DNA from: DASZKW01 sp035552775
GTDB lineage: Bacteria; Actinomycetota; Acidimicrobiia; Acidimicrobiales; Palsa-688
Assembly: GCA_035552775.1 (NCBI GenBank)
Contig: DASZKW010000104.1
Coordinates: 15,819 to 79,818 of the forward strand
Length of the DNA: 64,000 nucleotides
Direction of reading: 5' to 3'
Below the pieces are notes generated by a model. The model had not been told where the DNA came from, ran no database searches, and saw only the letters and a program-made list of their open reading frames with translations. Every line of letters begins with the position of its first letter. Position 1 is the first letter of the stretch. Both the position numbers and the translations under genes were made by a program. This document shows, piece after piece, positions 1 to 8,661 of the stretch.

Positions 1-133
1 CGTCACCATCGCCGGTGTGGCGGCGATCCTGGGGGTCACCGAGGAGGGTATCCGCCACATAGAGCGCCGGGCTCTTAAAAAGCTGCGGTCGGTTGCCGGC
101 ACCGCCGGGCTCGCCGAGCTCATCGCCGGGTAG
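1..133 (+). CDS. sigma-70 family region 4 protein, C-terminal fragment
   Basis: Only the last 43 codons are inside the window (reading phase begins at base 2, stop TAG at 131-133). The visible part reads as a helix-turn-helix: a GVAAILGVT helix, a short turn, then a recognition helix ending IRHIERRALKKLR. This matches region 4.2 of sigma-70 factors, which contacts the -35 element and ends in the same IxxIExxALxKLR pattern. A short tail of about 14 residues follows. The gene lies just ahead of aroQ with a 27-nt gap. Whether it is a full sigma factor or a small sigma-like regulator cannot be seen here. Confidence 0.6.
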   Translation, partial: VTIAGVAAILGVTEEGIRHIERRALKKLRSVAGTAGLAELIAG

Positions 134-160
134 CGTGTCGCGCCTGGTGACCGCCCCCCG

Positions 161-631
161 GTGAGCGCGACAGACGGCTCCGGCCGGCGCCTGGTGCTGT
201 TGCTGTCGGGTCCCAACCTCGACCTGCTCGGCGAGCGGGAGCCGTGCATCTACGGGACGGCGACCCTCGCCGACCACGTCGCCGCGGCCACGGCCACCGC
301 GACCGAGCTCGGCCTCGCCGTCGAGCACATGCAGTCGAACCACGAAGGCGACCTGGTCACCGCCGTGCACGGGGCACGGGGACGGGCGGCGGCGATCGTG
401 GTCAACCCGGGCGCCCTCACCCACTACGCCTGGTCGCTGCACGACGCGCTGGCCGCCTTCGACGGCGTGGTGGTCGAGTTGCACCTGTCCAACCCGGCGG
501 GGCGCGAGCAATGGCGGCGGACCTCGGTGGTGGCACCGGTGGCGACGGGCACGATCGCCGGGTTCGGTGGTGCCGGTTACCAGCTGGCCTTGCGGGCGGT
601 CGCCGCCGAGCTGGGAGCGTCGGACCATTGA
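161..631 (+). CDS. aroQ: 3-dehydroquinate dehydratase, type II
   Basis: Converts 3-dehydroquinate to 3-dehydroshikimate in the shikimate pathway (cytosolic dodecamer in this family). The 156-residue length is normal for type II enzymes. Family motifs are all present: GPNLDLLG (17-24) followed by REP and the catalytic Tyr31 of the flexible lid, QSNHEG (58-63), VNPGALTHY (81-89), ELHLSN with the catalytic His108, and the C-terminal GxIAGFGxxGYQLAL. The start is GTG. In actinobacteria aroQ is usually followed directly by pepQ and efp; here about 6 kb of other genes lies in between. The last 55 nt overlap the 3' end of the convergent membrane protein gene. Confidence 0.93.
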   Translation: MSATDGSGRRLVLLLSGPNLDLLGEREPCIYGTATLADHVAAATATATELGLAVEHMQSNHEGDLVTAVHGARGRAAAIVVNPGALTHYAWSLHDALAAFDGVVVELHLSNPAGREQWRRTSVVAPVATGTIAGFGGAGYQLALRAVAAELGASDH

Positions 632-1557
632 ACCGGCGTTTCCTCGAGCCAACCGGCCGGGGAAATGCCTCCCGTGGGGGCCGGGGCCGCCACAGGGGGT
701 TTTCGGTCGGGTAGAAGCCAGCGCGCCACCCATACCGCCAACAGCGCGAAGGTGCCCTCCACCTCGGCCGCGAACCAGCCGTTGAGCACGGTGTGCACGT
801 GCACACCGAGTTGGGTGGCCTGGGCGGCGCCGATCCCGAGCTGGGCGGCGGATACCGCCTGGTCGGTCAGGGCCAGGGCGCTGGCGACCTGGCCCACGAG
901 CATCACCAGGAGGCCGCCGAGGAGGGCGGTGCCGAACACGCGGGGCCTCCACAACACGGCGATCACGGGGACGAGGCCGATGGCGGCCACCACGACGGCG
1001 TTGCCGGCCGTCACCGGCCACGGGGAGGAGAAGGCGTTGCCGAGCGTCTGGGTGACGGTGCGCGACTGGGAGGCGATGACGATGTGGTAGGCGTCCCACC
1101 CCGGGACGAAGGCGACAGCGGTCAAGGTCGACGCCGCCCCGGCGAGGATGGCCACAGGCCACGGGTGGCAGGTCGGGCCTCCAACGGCGCGCTTGGCGCC
1201 GGCCATGACCGCCGTCACCGCGCCCGCCGCCGCCAGGAACCACCCGGCGACGGTGAGCCACAGGCCGGCACCGGCGAGGCTCGCCCCTCCGTGGATGACG
1301 GCGCCGACATCGGCGAGGCGCAGGCCGACCGCGGCCACGGTGACGCCTGTGGCCAGCCCCGCGCCGGCGCCCGGGTGGCGGGCGAGGAGCAGGGCGACGG
1401 CCAGGGCCCAGCCGGCCAGCAGCAGCGAGTCGAGGACGAGCTGGTCGACCTGGGCGGTGACGGGCGCGCCGGCGAGGTAGGCGGGAAACAGGGCCACCAC
1501 CCCGACCACGACGCTCGCCCCGAGCAGGCCTGCCGCGGCGACGGTCTTGGTGTTCAT
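577..1557 (-). CDS. multi-pass membrane protein of unknown function
   Basis: A 326-residue protein I do not recognise. It opens with a hydrophobic helix right after MNTKT and contains about eight hydrophobic stretches of 18-22 residues separated by short loops, ending in a proline-rich cytosolic tail of about 45 residues (PDRKPPVAAPAPTGG onward). Charged residues are few and no enzyme motif is visible, so an integral inner-membrane protein is the safe call. Its 3' end overlaps the end of aroQ by 55 nt. Its start lies 77 nt from the start of the divergent acyl-CoA dehydrogenase, so the two may share a promoter region. Confidence 0.6.
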   Translation of the reverse strand: MNTKTVAAAGLLGASVVVGVVALFPAYLAGAPVTAQVDQLVLDSLLLAGWALAVALLLARHPGAGAGLATGVTVAAVGLRLADVGAVIHGGASLAGAGLWLTVAGWFLAAAGAVTAVMAGAKRAVGGPTCHPWPVAILAGAASTLTAVAFVPGWDAYHIVIASQSRTVTQTLGNAFSSPWPVTAGNAVVVAAIGLVPVIAVLWRPRVFGTALLGGLLVMLVGQVASALALTDQAVSAAQLGIGAAQATQLGVHVHTVLNGWFAAEVEGTFALLAVWVARWLLPDRKPPVAAPAPTGGISPAGWLEETPVQWSDAPSSAATARKASW

Positions 1558-1634
1558 GCGCCACCCATAGGTACATCATGGTAAGAAAAGCTGAGCGATC
1601 CCTGAGATCACAAGTGCCAGACAGGGAGGTCGAC

Positions 1635-2831
1635 GTGTTGGATTGGACCGATGAGCACCAGATGTTGCGCGCCGCGGTGCGCCGGTTCGTCGACAAGGAG
1701 ATCGTCCCCGACATCGACGCTTACGAGCACGAAGGGCGCCCACCCTACGACGTGCTTCGCAAGATGTTCGCCGCCTTCGGCATCGGGGACCCTCCCCCGC
1801 CGGCGGGGAGGAGGCGAAGCGACCCGGCGCTCATGGTGATCCCCACCATCGAGCTATCGAGGGTCTGCCCGGGCATGGTGACCGCGCTCGGCGTGTCGGT
1901 GGGCCTCACCCCCGAGGCGATCTCCAGCCGGGGGACGCCCGCCCAGAAACAGCGTTGGGTGCCCGACCTGGTGAGTTTGACCAAGGTCGGGGCCTGGGCG
2001 GTGACCGAGCCGGGCTCGGGTTCGGACGCATTCGGTTCCATGGCCTCCACGGCGCGCCGCGACGGCGACGACTACGTCTTGAACGGGTCCAAGACCTTCA
2101 TCACCAACGGCCCGTATGCGGACGTGATCGTGTTCATCTGCAAGCTGGACGAGGGCAACCCCCGGGCCGAGCGCAAGGTCGTCAGCTTCGTCCTCGAGCG
2201 GGGTATGCCCGGCCTCGAGCAGTCCGGGCCGCTGCGAAAGATGGGAATTCACTCGTCGCCCACGGGGCAGCTGTTCCTCACCGACGTGGTCGCCGGGCGC
2301 GACAGGCTCATCGGCGAGACGGAGGATCCAGTCGGCGGCGGCAGGTCCGCGACAAAGGAGACCTTCACCCTGGAGCGGGTGTGGGTGGCGTGCATGGCCC
2401 TCGGGATCATCGAGTCGTGCCTCGAAAGGTCGGTCGCCTACGCCAGGGACCGTGAGCAGTTCGGTCACCCGATCGGCGAGTTCCAGCTCATCCAGGACAA
2501 GCTGGCCCGCATGGAGGTGGCCAGGCTGAACGTGACCAACCTCGTCTTCCGTTACATCGAGGTGGCCACCGCGGGGCGCAGCCTCACCCTGGCGGAGGCG
2601 TCGGCGATGAAGCTGTACTCGGCGCGCGCCGCGTCGGAGGTGGCGATGGAGGCGGTGCAGCTCTTCGGAGGCAACGGCTACATGGCCGAGTTCCGCATCG
2701 AACAGCTCGCCCGCGACGCCAAGGTCCTCCAGATCTACGGGGGGACCGACGAGATACAGATCACCCACATCGCCAGGGACCTCCTAGAGCTCACGCCCCG
2801 GGCGCCTCCGCCGGCGGCTTCCACAGGGTGA
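1635..2831 (+). CDS. acyl-CoA dehydrogenase
   Basis: FAD enzyme that introduces a trans-2 double bond into an acyl-CoA thioester. I start it at GTG 1635 because a GGGAGG ribosome site lies 5 nt upstream; TTG 1638 is an alternative. The protein is about 398 residues with the usual order: helical N-domain, middle beta domain with WAVTEPGSGSD (121-131), FAD-side NGSKTFITN, and C-terminal helical domain with DREQFG and QLFGGNGY (342-349). The motif that carries the catalytic Glu in medium-chain enzymes reads IYGGT (367-371) with Gly instead, but LER (Glu247) sits where isovaleryl-CoA and long-chain enzymes place their base. Substrate chain length cannot be told. The 3' end overlaps the convergent GGDEF/EAL gene by 41 nt. 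Confidence 0.88.
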   Translation: MLDWTDEHQMLRAAVRRFVDKEIVPDIDAYEHEGRPPYDVLRKMFAAFGIGDPPPPAGRRRSDPALMVIPTIELSRVCPGMVTALGVSVGLTPEAISSRGTPAQKQRWVPDLVSLTKVGAWAVTEPGSGSDAFGSMASTARRDGDDYVLNGSKTFITNGPYADVIVFICKLDEGNPRAERKVVSFVLERGMPGLEQSGPLRKMGIHSSPTGQLFLTDVVAGRDRLIGETEDPVGGGRSATKETFTLERVWVACMALGIIESCLERSVAYARDREQFGHPIGEFQLIQDKLARMEVARLNVTNLVFRYIEVATAGRSLTLAEASAMKLYSARAASEVAMEAVQLFGGNGYMAEFRIEQLARDAKVLQIYGGTDEIQITHIARDLLELTPRAPPPAASTG

Positions 2832-5391
2832 GCTTGCCCATCCGGCGCTGCTGGAACCACGCCTCGAACGCGGGCGCCGGCATCGCCCGGGCCAGGTGGA
2901 AGCCCTGGGCCACGTCGCATCCGAGGGCGGCTAGGCGGTCCCAGGTGACCTGATCCTCGACTCCTTCGGCGACGACCGTGTGGCCCAGGTTGCGGGCCAG
3001 GTCGATCGTCGAGCGCACGATGGCGGCGTCGCTGTCATCGGAGCCCATCTGGATCACGAAGGACTTGTCGATCTTCACCGCCTGGATGGGGAGTCGCTTC
3101 AAGCGGCTGAGCGAGGAGTAGCCGGTGCCGAAGTCGTCGATGGCCAGCTGAACGCCGATGGCTGCGAGCGCGGCGAGCACCCGTCCCGAGCGGACGGGGT
3201 CAGCCATGATCGACGACTCGGTGAGCTCGAGGGTCAGCCAGCGCGCTTCGAGTCCCGCCACCGCCAGCATGCGCTCGAGGCGCCCGACCATGTCGTGATC
3301 GAGCAGACTGCGGGCGGAGACATTGACGGCGATGCCGAGGCCGATCCCGCGGTCGAGCCACGCCCGGGCCTGGGCGATGGCCACGTCGAGCACCCACCAC
3401 GTCAGGGGCCCGATGGTGCCGGACTGCTCGGCCGCGGGGATGAACTCGTCGGGTGTGATCTCGCCGTGGAGGGGATGGGTCCAGCGCAGCAGGGCCTCGC
3501 AGCCGACGACCTCGCCGGTCTTGAGGTCGGCCTGGGCCTGGTACCACAACTCGATGGCGTCAGTGTCGAGGGCGCGACGCAGCTCGGTGGCGAGGAGGAG
3601 CCGCCGGGTGCTGTGGTGGTCGGTGGAGGGGTCGTACACCTCCATGCCGGTACCGGTCGCCTTGGCCGCGTACATGGCGACGTCGGCCCGCTGGAGCAGG
3701 ATAGAGGTGGCTTCCCCGTGTTCGGGTCCGATGCTGACCCCGAGGCTGGCCCGCAGTCCGAGGACCAGGTCGTCGACGGCCAGGGGCAGGGCGAGGGCGT
3801 GGAGCGCCCCCCGGGCAACGGCGGCGACCTCCTCGACATCCGACGGCTTCGGCAGGACGAAGGCGAACTCGTCGCCCCCCAGGCGGGCGACGAGACCGTG
3901 CCCGGCCATCGCCCCGGTCAGGCGGGCCGCCACCTCCTCCAAGATCGCGTCGCCGGTGTGGTGGCCGAGGGTGTCGTTGACCTCCTTGAACCCGTCGAGG
4001 TCCATGAGCATGACCGCCACCAGGCCGCCGACGGGCCGGCGTTCGAGTGCGTCGCGTACGGCCTGGGTGAACAGAGCCCGGTTGGCTAGCCCCGTCAGGC
4101 CGTCGTGGGTGGCGTCGTGCTCCCGGGCGGAGACCTCGCCCCGAAGCTGGTCGAGGAGGCGACCCCCCCGGATGGCGACCCCGCCGTGGGCGGAGAGGGT
4201 CTCGAACAGGCGTAGATCCTCCCCGGTGAACGACACCGGGCCCCTTCGGTTCCCTACGATGAGGGTGCCGGGAACCCCGTCGCCGGTGGCGATCGGCACG
4301 GCGATGGCGTCGCGCAGCCCCCGTTCTGCCAGTGCCGCCATCACCGGGGGACGCCCGTGGCCGCGGGGCGCGAGGATCCCCTTGCCGGCCTCGGCGACGA
4401 GACGCTCGAAGCCGCCGACCCCCCCGGCTGACGAGCGGACCAGCTGGTCGTCGCCGTCGAGGCTGTAGCGCACCGATGTCGCCCCCTGGGCCACGGTGAG
4501 CTCGATCTCCTCGGCGCCCATCACCTCCCGTCCCCTGCGGAGCACGACGGGCACCACCTCGGCGAGCTCGGAGATCCCCTCGGTCTGCTCGGTGAAACGG
4601 TAGAGGCGCTCGAGGTTGGCATACCGGCTCCGCATCTCGGTGGACGAACGGTGGGCGACGGCGGCCAGGGCCCCGAGGCAAACGAACAACAGCCCGGCCA
4701 GGCGGCTGGTCCACACCAAGGTGATGGCGATCAGGGCGAGGACCACGCTGAGGGGCACGCCCACCGCCGCCGCCCGCAGGCTGCCGACCATGTCGGCCCC
4801 GGGGAAGCGACCGGCGTTGACGGCGACGGCCAAGGCCACGGCGACGGCCGTCACCAGGTTGACGACGACGACGGCGGCGGCGGCGGCTCCCCACCCGCGC
4901 AGCGCCACCGGCGACTCCCCTCCCAAGGCGACGTGGTACGCGCCGACCGCGGCGGCGCCGGCGATCGCGTAGCTGACGGTGTTGAAGAGCACCTTCGAGG
5001 GGGCGCGCCGCTTCAGCACTCCCACTATCGGTTGGGCGATGACGATGGCCACTAACAGCCAGGAAGGACGGAGGAAGACAATGCCGACGACGATGGGGAT
5101 GTCGGTGAGCCCGACGGTCGCGGTGTCGTCCCGGAAGGAGAACGTGACCGTCAGGAGCGACACCGCCACCAGGCCGGCGGCGATGAACGGTCCCAGTAGC
5201 GGCTGGCGGTCAACCGCCCGCGCAAAGTGGTCGAGCACCCCGGCCCACGCCGCGATGCCAACCCCAACCATCCCGACGGTGAGCAGCCACACCCGGGGAG
5301 GGGCCGAAGGTGCGAGTTCCTCGTCGCGGAGACGACCGAGCAGGCGCCAGGCACCGGGGCGGGGCCTGTCGTGGGAGGGAGATGTGGACAT
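2791..5391 (-). CDS. membrane GAF-GGDEF-EAL cyclic-di-GMP signalling protein
   Basis: About 866 residues from ATG 5391 (TTG 5400 would add three). Order: six or seven hydrophobic helices in the first 250 residues, a GAF-like region around 275-425, a GGDEF diguanylate cyclase domain (430-595) and an EAL phosphodiesterase domain (600-855). The cyclase signature is intact (RLGGDEF, 506-512). The EAL domain keeps EALLR (635-639), ELTES, DDFGTGYSSL (755-764), KIDKSFV and EGVE, so both activities look possible. I see no RxxD inhibitory site five residues ahead of GGDEF. It stands alone, with a TATGAT -10-like box about 20 nt upstream, and faces away from the MFS gene. Confidence 0.9.
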   Translation of the reverse strand: MSTSPSHDRPRPGAWRLLGRLRDEELAPSAPPRVWLLTVGMVGVGIAAWAGVLDHFARAVDRQPLLGPFIAAGLVAVSLLTVTFSFRDDTATVGLTDIPIVVGIVFLRPSWLLVAIVIAQPIVGVLKRRAPSKVLFNTVSYAIAGAAAVGAYHVALGGESPVALRGWGAAAAAVVVVNLVTAVAVALAVAVNAGRFPGADMVGSLRAAAVGVPLSVVLALIAITLVWTSRLAGLLFVCLGALAAVAHRSSTEMRSRYANLERLYRFTEQTEGISELAEVVPVVLRRGREVMGAEEIELTVAQGATSVRYSLDGDDQLVRSSAGGVGGFERLVAEAGKGILAPRGHGRPPVMAALAERGLRDAIAVPIATGDGVPGTLIVGNRRGPVSFTGEDLRLFETLSAHGGVAIRGGRLLDQLRGEVSAREHDATHDGLTGLANRALFTQAVRDALERRPVGGLVAVMLMDLDGFKEVNDTLGHHTGDAILEEVAARLTGAMAGHGLVARLGGDEFAFVLPKPSDVEEVAAVARGALHALALPLAVDDLVLGLRASLGVSIGPEHGEATSILLQRADVAMYAAKATGTGMEVYDPSTDHHSTRRLLLATELRRALDTDAIELWYQAQADLKTGEVVGCEALLRWTHPLHGEITPDEFIPAAEQSGTIGPLTWWVLDVAIAQARAWLDRGIGLGIAVNVSARSLLDHDMVGRLERMLAVAGLEARWLTLELTESSIMADPVRSGRVLAALAAIGVQLAIDDFGTGYSSLSRLKRLPIQAVKIDKSFVIQMGSDDSDAAIVRSTIDLARNLGHTVVAEGVEDQVTWDRLAALGCDVAQGFHLARAMPAPAFEAWFQQRRMGKLTLWKPPAEAPGA

Positions 5392-5411
5392 GTCGTGCAA
5401 TTCCGGGTCCC

Positions 5412-5417
5412 ATCATA
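5412..5417 (-). promoter_or_regulatory. candidate -10 box for the GGDEF/EAL gene
   Basis: On the minus strand this reads TATGAT, one base off the sigma-70 -10 consensus, in a locally AT-rich patch (AAAAGTTATGAT), about 20 nt upstream of the proposed ATG. No clear -35 hexamer is seen at 17 nt. Confidence 0.4.
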
Positions 5418-5442
5418 ACTTTTGCTCGACATCGGGGTTGAC

Positions 5443-5448
5443 TATGAT
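5443..5448 (+). promoter_or_regulatory. candidate -10 box for the uORF/MFS transcript
   Basis: TATGAT on the plus strand, with TTTGCT (5421-5426) 16 nt upstream as a weak -35. It is arranged back to back with the minus-strand TATGAT at 5412-5417, so this 40-nt patch is a likely divergent promoter pair. Confidence 0.4.
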
Positions 5449-5530
5449 GCCAGCATGTGGGGCGAACCCGTCCCGGGCCGTCCCCTGGGTGCCGTAAGGA
5501 CCCTCTCAGAGAATGGAGGTGATAGACAAC

Positions 5531-5560
5531 ATGTGCACACGCGGAATGGATTGGGGTTGA
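5531..5560 (+). CDS. short upstream ORF (MCTRGMDWG), possible leader peptide
   Basis: A nine-codon ORF plus TGA, too short for standard gene calling. It is preceded by GGAGGTGAT (5515-5523), a complete match to the 3' end of 16S rRNA and by far the best ribosome site in this stretch. No longer gene starts here. About 240 nt of untranslated sequence separates it from the MFS transporter. Just after its stop come a perfect palindrome (GAGTCGACTC, 5570-5579) and a hairpin with GCGGT/ACCGC ends (5583-5604). This layout resembles leader peptides that control antibiotic-export genes by ribosome stalling, but that role is inference. Confidence 0.4.
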   Translation: MCTRGMDWG

Positions 5561-5798
5561 GGTGGCGGAGTCGACTCGAGGCGCGGTTGTCGCGACGACA
5601 CCGCTCATCCGCCGCGCAAGGTCGGCCCGGCTAGTCGCCGGTAGGTCCCCGGCCCTGGCACAGACGAGGCTTTCGTATCTGACCTCCCCCGGCACGCCGG
5701 ACCAGGTGGACCAACCGAGGAGACGCCGGTGCTTGCCCTAGCGGCCGGCTCACTCAATTTCTGACACCCCTCGCCTCCGGCTACGGGTTCGCCGGGGT

Positions 5799-6989
5799 TT
5801 GGGCGCGCAGTTCTGGCGTCTGTGGGCGGCCGGCGGGATCTCCTCGCTGGGAGACGGGTTGGTGCTGGTCGGCTTTCCCCTCGTCGCCGTCAGCATCACC
5901 CACAACCCGTTGCTGATCGCCGACGTGGCCATTGCTGGACGGCTACCTGCGTTGCTGTTCTCCCTCCCCGCCGGGGTGCTGGCCGACCGGGTGGAGCGCC
6001 GTCGCCTGGCGATGTCAGCCAACGCGGTCCGTGCCGTCGCCCTGGCCGGTTTCTCGGCGGTGGTGGTGGCCGGCGCCGACTCCCTGGTCGTCATATACGC
6101 CACCATCTTCGTGCTCGGTACGGGGGACATGGTCTTCGACACGGCGGTCCAAGCCTGCGTCCCGTCGCTGGTGCCACCTGAGGCGCTCCCGCCGGCCAAC
6201 GGCTACCTGACATTGGCGGAGGTGAGCGGCGAGCAGTTCGTCGGTCCCGCGATCGGTGGTCTCGTGTATTCCGCGGCGGCCTCGGCGCCCTTCATCGGCG
6301 ACGCGGCGTCGTTCGTGGCGTCGGCTGCGCTTTTGCACCGGGCCCTCCCCGACAGCACGCCCCCCGGGGGCAGCCGGGGCCTTCTCTCCCCGGTGGCCGA
6401 GGGTCTGCGCTGGTTCCTTGCCAATCGGCTGCTGCGCCTCCTGGCCCTGGTCGTGGCGTCGCTCGCTTTCTGCCAGGCCATGGCCCTGTCGATGCTGGTC
6501 CTCTACGGCACCCGGGACCTGCACCTGGGCCACGCCGGCTACGGGGTGTTCCTGGCGGTGGCCGCCGCCGGCAACGTGGTCGGCGCCCTCGGAGCCGGTC
6601 GAGCCCATGTCAGGCTGGGGACATCGGGCTGCATTGTCGGCGCCGCAGGCGCCGCCGCCGCCGGCTACCTGGTGATGGCGGGCACCCACTCGGTGGTGCT
6701 GGCGGCCGCCGCCTTGATCATCGAAGGGGTCGCCGTCGCTGTCGGCAACGTCACCACCCTCTCGCTGCGCCAGCGGATCATCCCCTCCGCCCTCCTGGGC
6801 CGGGTGGGGAGCGCGTTCAGGATGCTGATCTTCGGTCTCGTCCCCGTCGGTGCCCTCGTCGGGGGGCTCATCTCGTCGGCGATGGGGATCCGAGCCGCGT
6901 TCGTGACCGCCGGCGTGGTTCAGGTCGGCGTGGTCGCTCTCGCCGCCCCTGCCCTCGTCCGTCGCGTCCACAAGTTCGAGGGGGCGTAG
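5799..6989 (+). CDS. MFS drug-efflux-type transporter
   Basis: A 396-residue protein of the MFS_3 type, proton-driven exporters that include macrolide efflux pumps. It starts FWRLWAAGGISSLGDGL, has motif A as GVLADRVERRR after the second helix, and about 12 hydrophobic segments. The start is unclear: TTG 5799 is the first standard codon after the in-frame stop at 5739 and has no clear ribosome site. A GTG at 5729 with a good GAGGAG site opens a 12-codon ORF in another frame (ending 5764), which may be a second leader or the original start broken by a frameshift. A GGGGGC/GCCCCC hairpin (6980-6994) spans the stop codon. The substrate is unknown. Confidence 0.8.
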   Translation: MGAQFWRLWAAGGISSLGDGLVLVGFPLVAVSITHNPLLIADVAIAGRLPALLFSLPAGVLADRVERRRLAMSANAVRAVALAGFSAVVVAGADSLVVIYATIFVLGTGDMVFDTAVQACVPSLVPPEALPPANGYLTLAEVSGEQFVGPAIGGLVYSAAASAPFIGDAASFVASAALLHRALPDSTPPGGSRGLLSPVAEGLRWFLANRLLRLLALVVASLAFCQAMALSMLVLYGTRDLHLGHAGYGVFLAVAAAGNVVGALGAGRAHVRLGTSGCIVGAAGAAAAGYLVMAGTHSVVLAAAALIIEGVAVAVGNVTTLSLRQRIIPSALLGRVGSAFRMLIFGLVPVGALVGGLISSAMGIRAAFVTAGVVQVGVVALAAPALVRRVHKFEGA

Positions 6990-6995
6990 CCCCCG

Positions 6996-8087
6996 GTGTC
7001 ACTGCCTGCGATGGCTGTTGGTGGGCGCTTGGACCGGCTACGAGACGGACTGGACAACGAAGCGTTCGCGGTCACCAGCCTCACCAACATCCGCTATCTC
7101 ACCGGGTTCACCGGGTCGGCGGGGTTGCTCCTGGTGCTGCCCCAGGCGACGTTGCTGGTCACCGACGGACGCTACGAGACGCAGTCCGGCGAGGAGCTGG
7201 CGGCCGCCGGGGTGGCCGTCGGGGTGGAGGTGGCGCCCGCGGCCCGCCAGCGCGACCTCACCTCGTCGCTCGTCTCCGCCGCGGGCGTCACCGTGCTCGG
7301 CCTGGAGGCGGCACACGTGAGCTGGGCCCGCCAGCGCGAGCTCGCCGAGTGGCTCGAAGGGGTGGAGCTGGTGCCGGTCGTCGGTGCGGTGGAGACGCTG
7401 CGCCGGTTCAAGGACGCCGGCGAGCTGGCCCGCATGGCCTCCGCCGCCGCCATCGCCGACCGGGCCCTCGCCTCGGTCCTTCCCCGGCTCGGCGAGTCAC
7501 CCACCGAGATCGACTTCGCCCTCGCCCTGGACACCGAGATGCGCTCGCTGGGGGCGGCGGCCCCGGCGTTCGAAACGATCTGCGCGTCGGGACCGAACGC
7601 CGCCAAGCCGCACCACCGCGCCTCGCCACGCCGTATCCGCGCCGGTGAGGCGGTGGTGGTCGACTTCGGAGCGGTGGTGGACGGGTACCGCTCCGACATG
7701 ACCCGCACCGTATGGGTGGGCGAGCTGGCCGACGCCGAGGTGCGACGGGCGCTGGCGGTGGTGGCCGCCGCCCAGGCGGCAGGGTTGGCTGCGGTGGCGG
7801 CCGGGGTGGGCGCGGCGGACGTCGACCGGGCCTGCCGTGAGGTCGTCGCCGGTGCAGGCCTGGGTGACCGCTTCGTCCACGGCACCGGCCACGGCGTCGG
7901 CCTCGACATCCACGAGGCCCCGTCGATCGGCGCGACATCGACCGATACACTGGCCGCCGGCCACGTAGTCACCGTGGAACCGGGCGTGTACCTGCCCGGC
8001 CTCGGCGGTGTCCGCATCGAGGACACCGTGGTGGTGACCGACGGCGGCTGCGAGCCGTTGACCAGCACACCGAAGGAACTTTGCTAA
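6996..8087 (+). CDS. pepQ: Xaa-Pro aminopeptidase / M24 metallopeptidase
   Basis: Removes residues next to proline from peptides; two-metal M24B enzyme, cytosolic. 363 residues with an N-terminal creatinase-like domain (10-140) and a pita-bread catalytic domain (145-360). Metal ligands are visible: Asp223 in VVVDFG, Asp234 in SDMTRT, His299 in GTGHGVGLDIHE, Glu328 in VEPG and Glu342 in RIEDT. Start GTG 6996 follows a GAGGGGGC site; ATG 7011 is also possible. It ends one base before efp, the usual actinobacterial partner, so the two are surely cotranscribed. Could be annotated as either Xaa-Pro aminopeptidase or dipeptidase. Confidence 0.92.
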   Translation: MSLPAMAVGGRLDRLRDGLDNEAFAVTSLTNIRYLTGFTGSAGLLLVLPQATLLVTDGRYETQSGEELAAAGVAVGVEVAPAARQRDLTSSLVSAAGVTVLGLEAAHVSWARQRELAEWLEGVELVPVVGAVETLRRFKDAGELARMASAAAIADRALASVLPRLGESPTEIDFALALDTEMRSLGAAAPAFETICASGPNAAKPHHRASPRRIRAGEAVVVDFGAVVDGYRSDMTRTVWVGELADAEVRRALAVVAAAQAAGLAAVAAGVGAADVDRACREVVAGAGLGDRFVHGTGHGVGLDIHEAPSIGATSTDTLAAGHVVTVEPGVYLPGLGGVRIEDTVVVTDGGCEPLTSTPKELC

Positions 8088-8657
8088 GTGACGTCAGTGT
8101 CCACGAACGACTTGAAAAACGGGATGACCCTCAACCTGTCGGAGGGTCTTCTTTCCGTCGTCGAGTTCCAACATGTAAAGCCCGGCAAAGGTGGCGCCTT
8201 CGTGCGTACCAAGCTGAAGAACGTGCGGACCGGGGCCGTCCTCGAGCGTACCTACCGCGCCGACGAGAAACTCGACCAGGCAATCATCGACAAGCGTGAG
8301 ATGCAGTTCCTGTACCTCGACGGTGACGACTACGTGTTCATGGACACCACCGACTACGAGCAGTTGACCGCCACGCGGGCCAGCCTCGGCGTCGCCGCCA
8401 ACTACTTGAAAGAAGGCGACGCCGCCGTGCTGCAGATGTACGACGGCGAGATCGTCGGCGTCGACCTGCCCGCTGCGGTGGAGCTGCGGGTGACCGAGAC
8501 CGAACCGGGCCTGCAGGGGGACCGGGTGTCTGGGGCCCGCAAGCCGGCGACCCTCGAGACCGGTCTGGTCCTCCAGGTACCTCTGTTCGTCAACCCCGGC
8601 GACCACATCAAGGTGGACACGCGCAGCGGCGATTACCTGACCCGCTCCGGGTCCTGA
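8088..8657 (+). CDS. efp: elongation factor P
   Basis: Binds ribosomes stalled on polyproline and promotes peptide bond formation. 189 residues with the three beta-barrel domains in the normal order and length. The loop that reaches the peptidyl transferase centre reads PGKGG (32-36) with Lys34 at the tip; many actinobacteria have PGKGP here and work without lysine modification, so this is a slight variant. No modification gene (epmA, deoxyhypusine or rhamnosyl type) is nearby. GTG start abuts the pepQ stop. Confidence 0.95.
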   Translation: MTSVSTNDLKNGMTLNLSEGLLSVVEFQHVKPGKGGAFVRTKLKNVRTGAVLERTYRADEKLDQAIIDKREMQFLYLDGDDYVFMDTTDYEQLTATRASLGVAANYLKEGDAAVLQMYDGEIVGVDLPAAVELRVTETEPGLQGDRVSGARKPATLETGLVLQVPLFVNPGDHIKVDTRSGDYLTRSGS

Positions 8658-8661
8658 CCCC

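Noticed and set aside
2980..4894. Long ORFs on both strands inside the GGDEF/EAL gene
   Set aside because: Shadow frames caused by high GC; Arg/Pro/Ala-rich text without family motifs, while the minus-strand frame has full GGDEF and EAL motifs.
5400..5798. Known riboswitch ahead of the MFS gene
   Set aside because: No conserved riboswitch core recognised; a leader peptide fits better.
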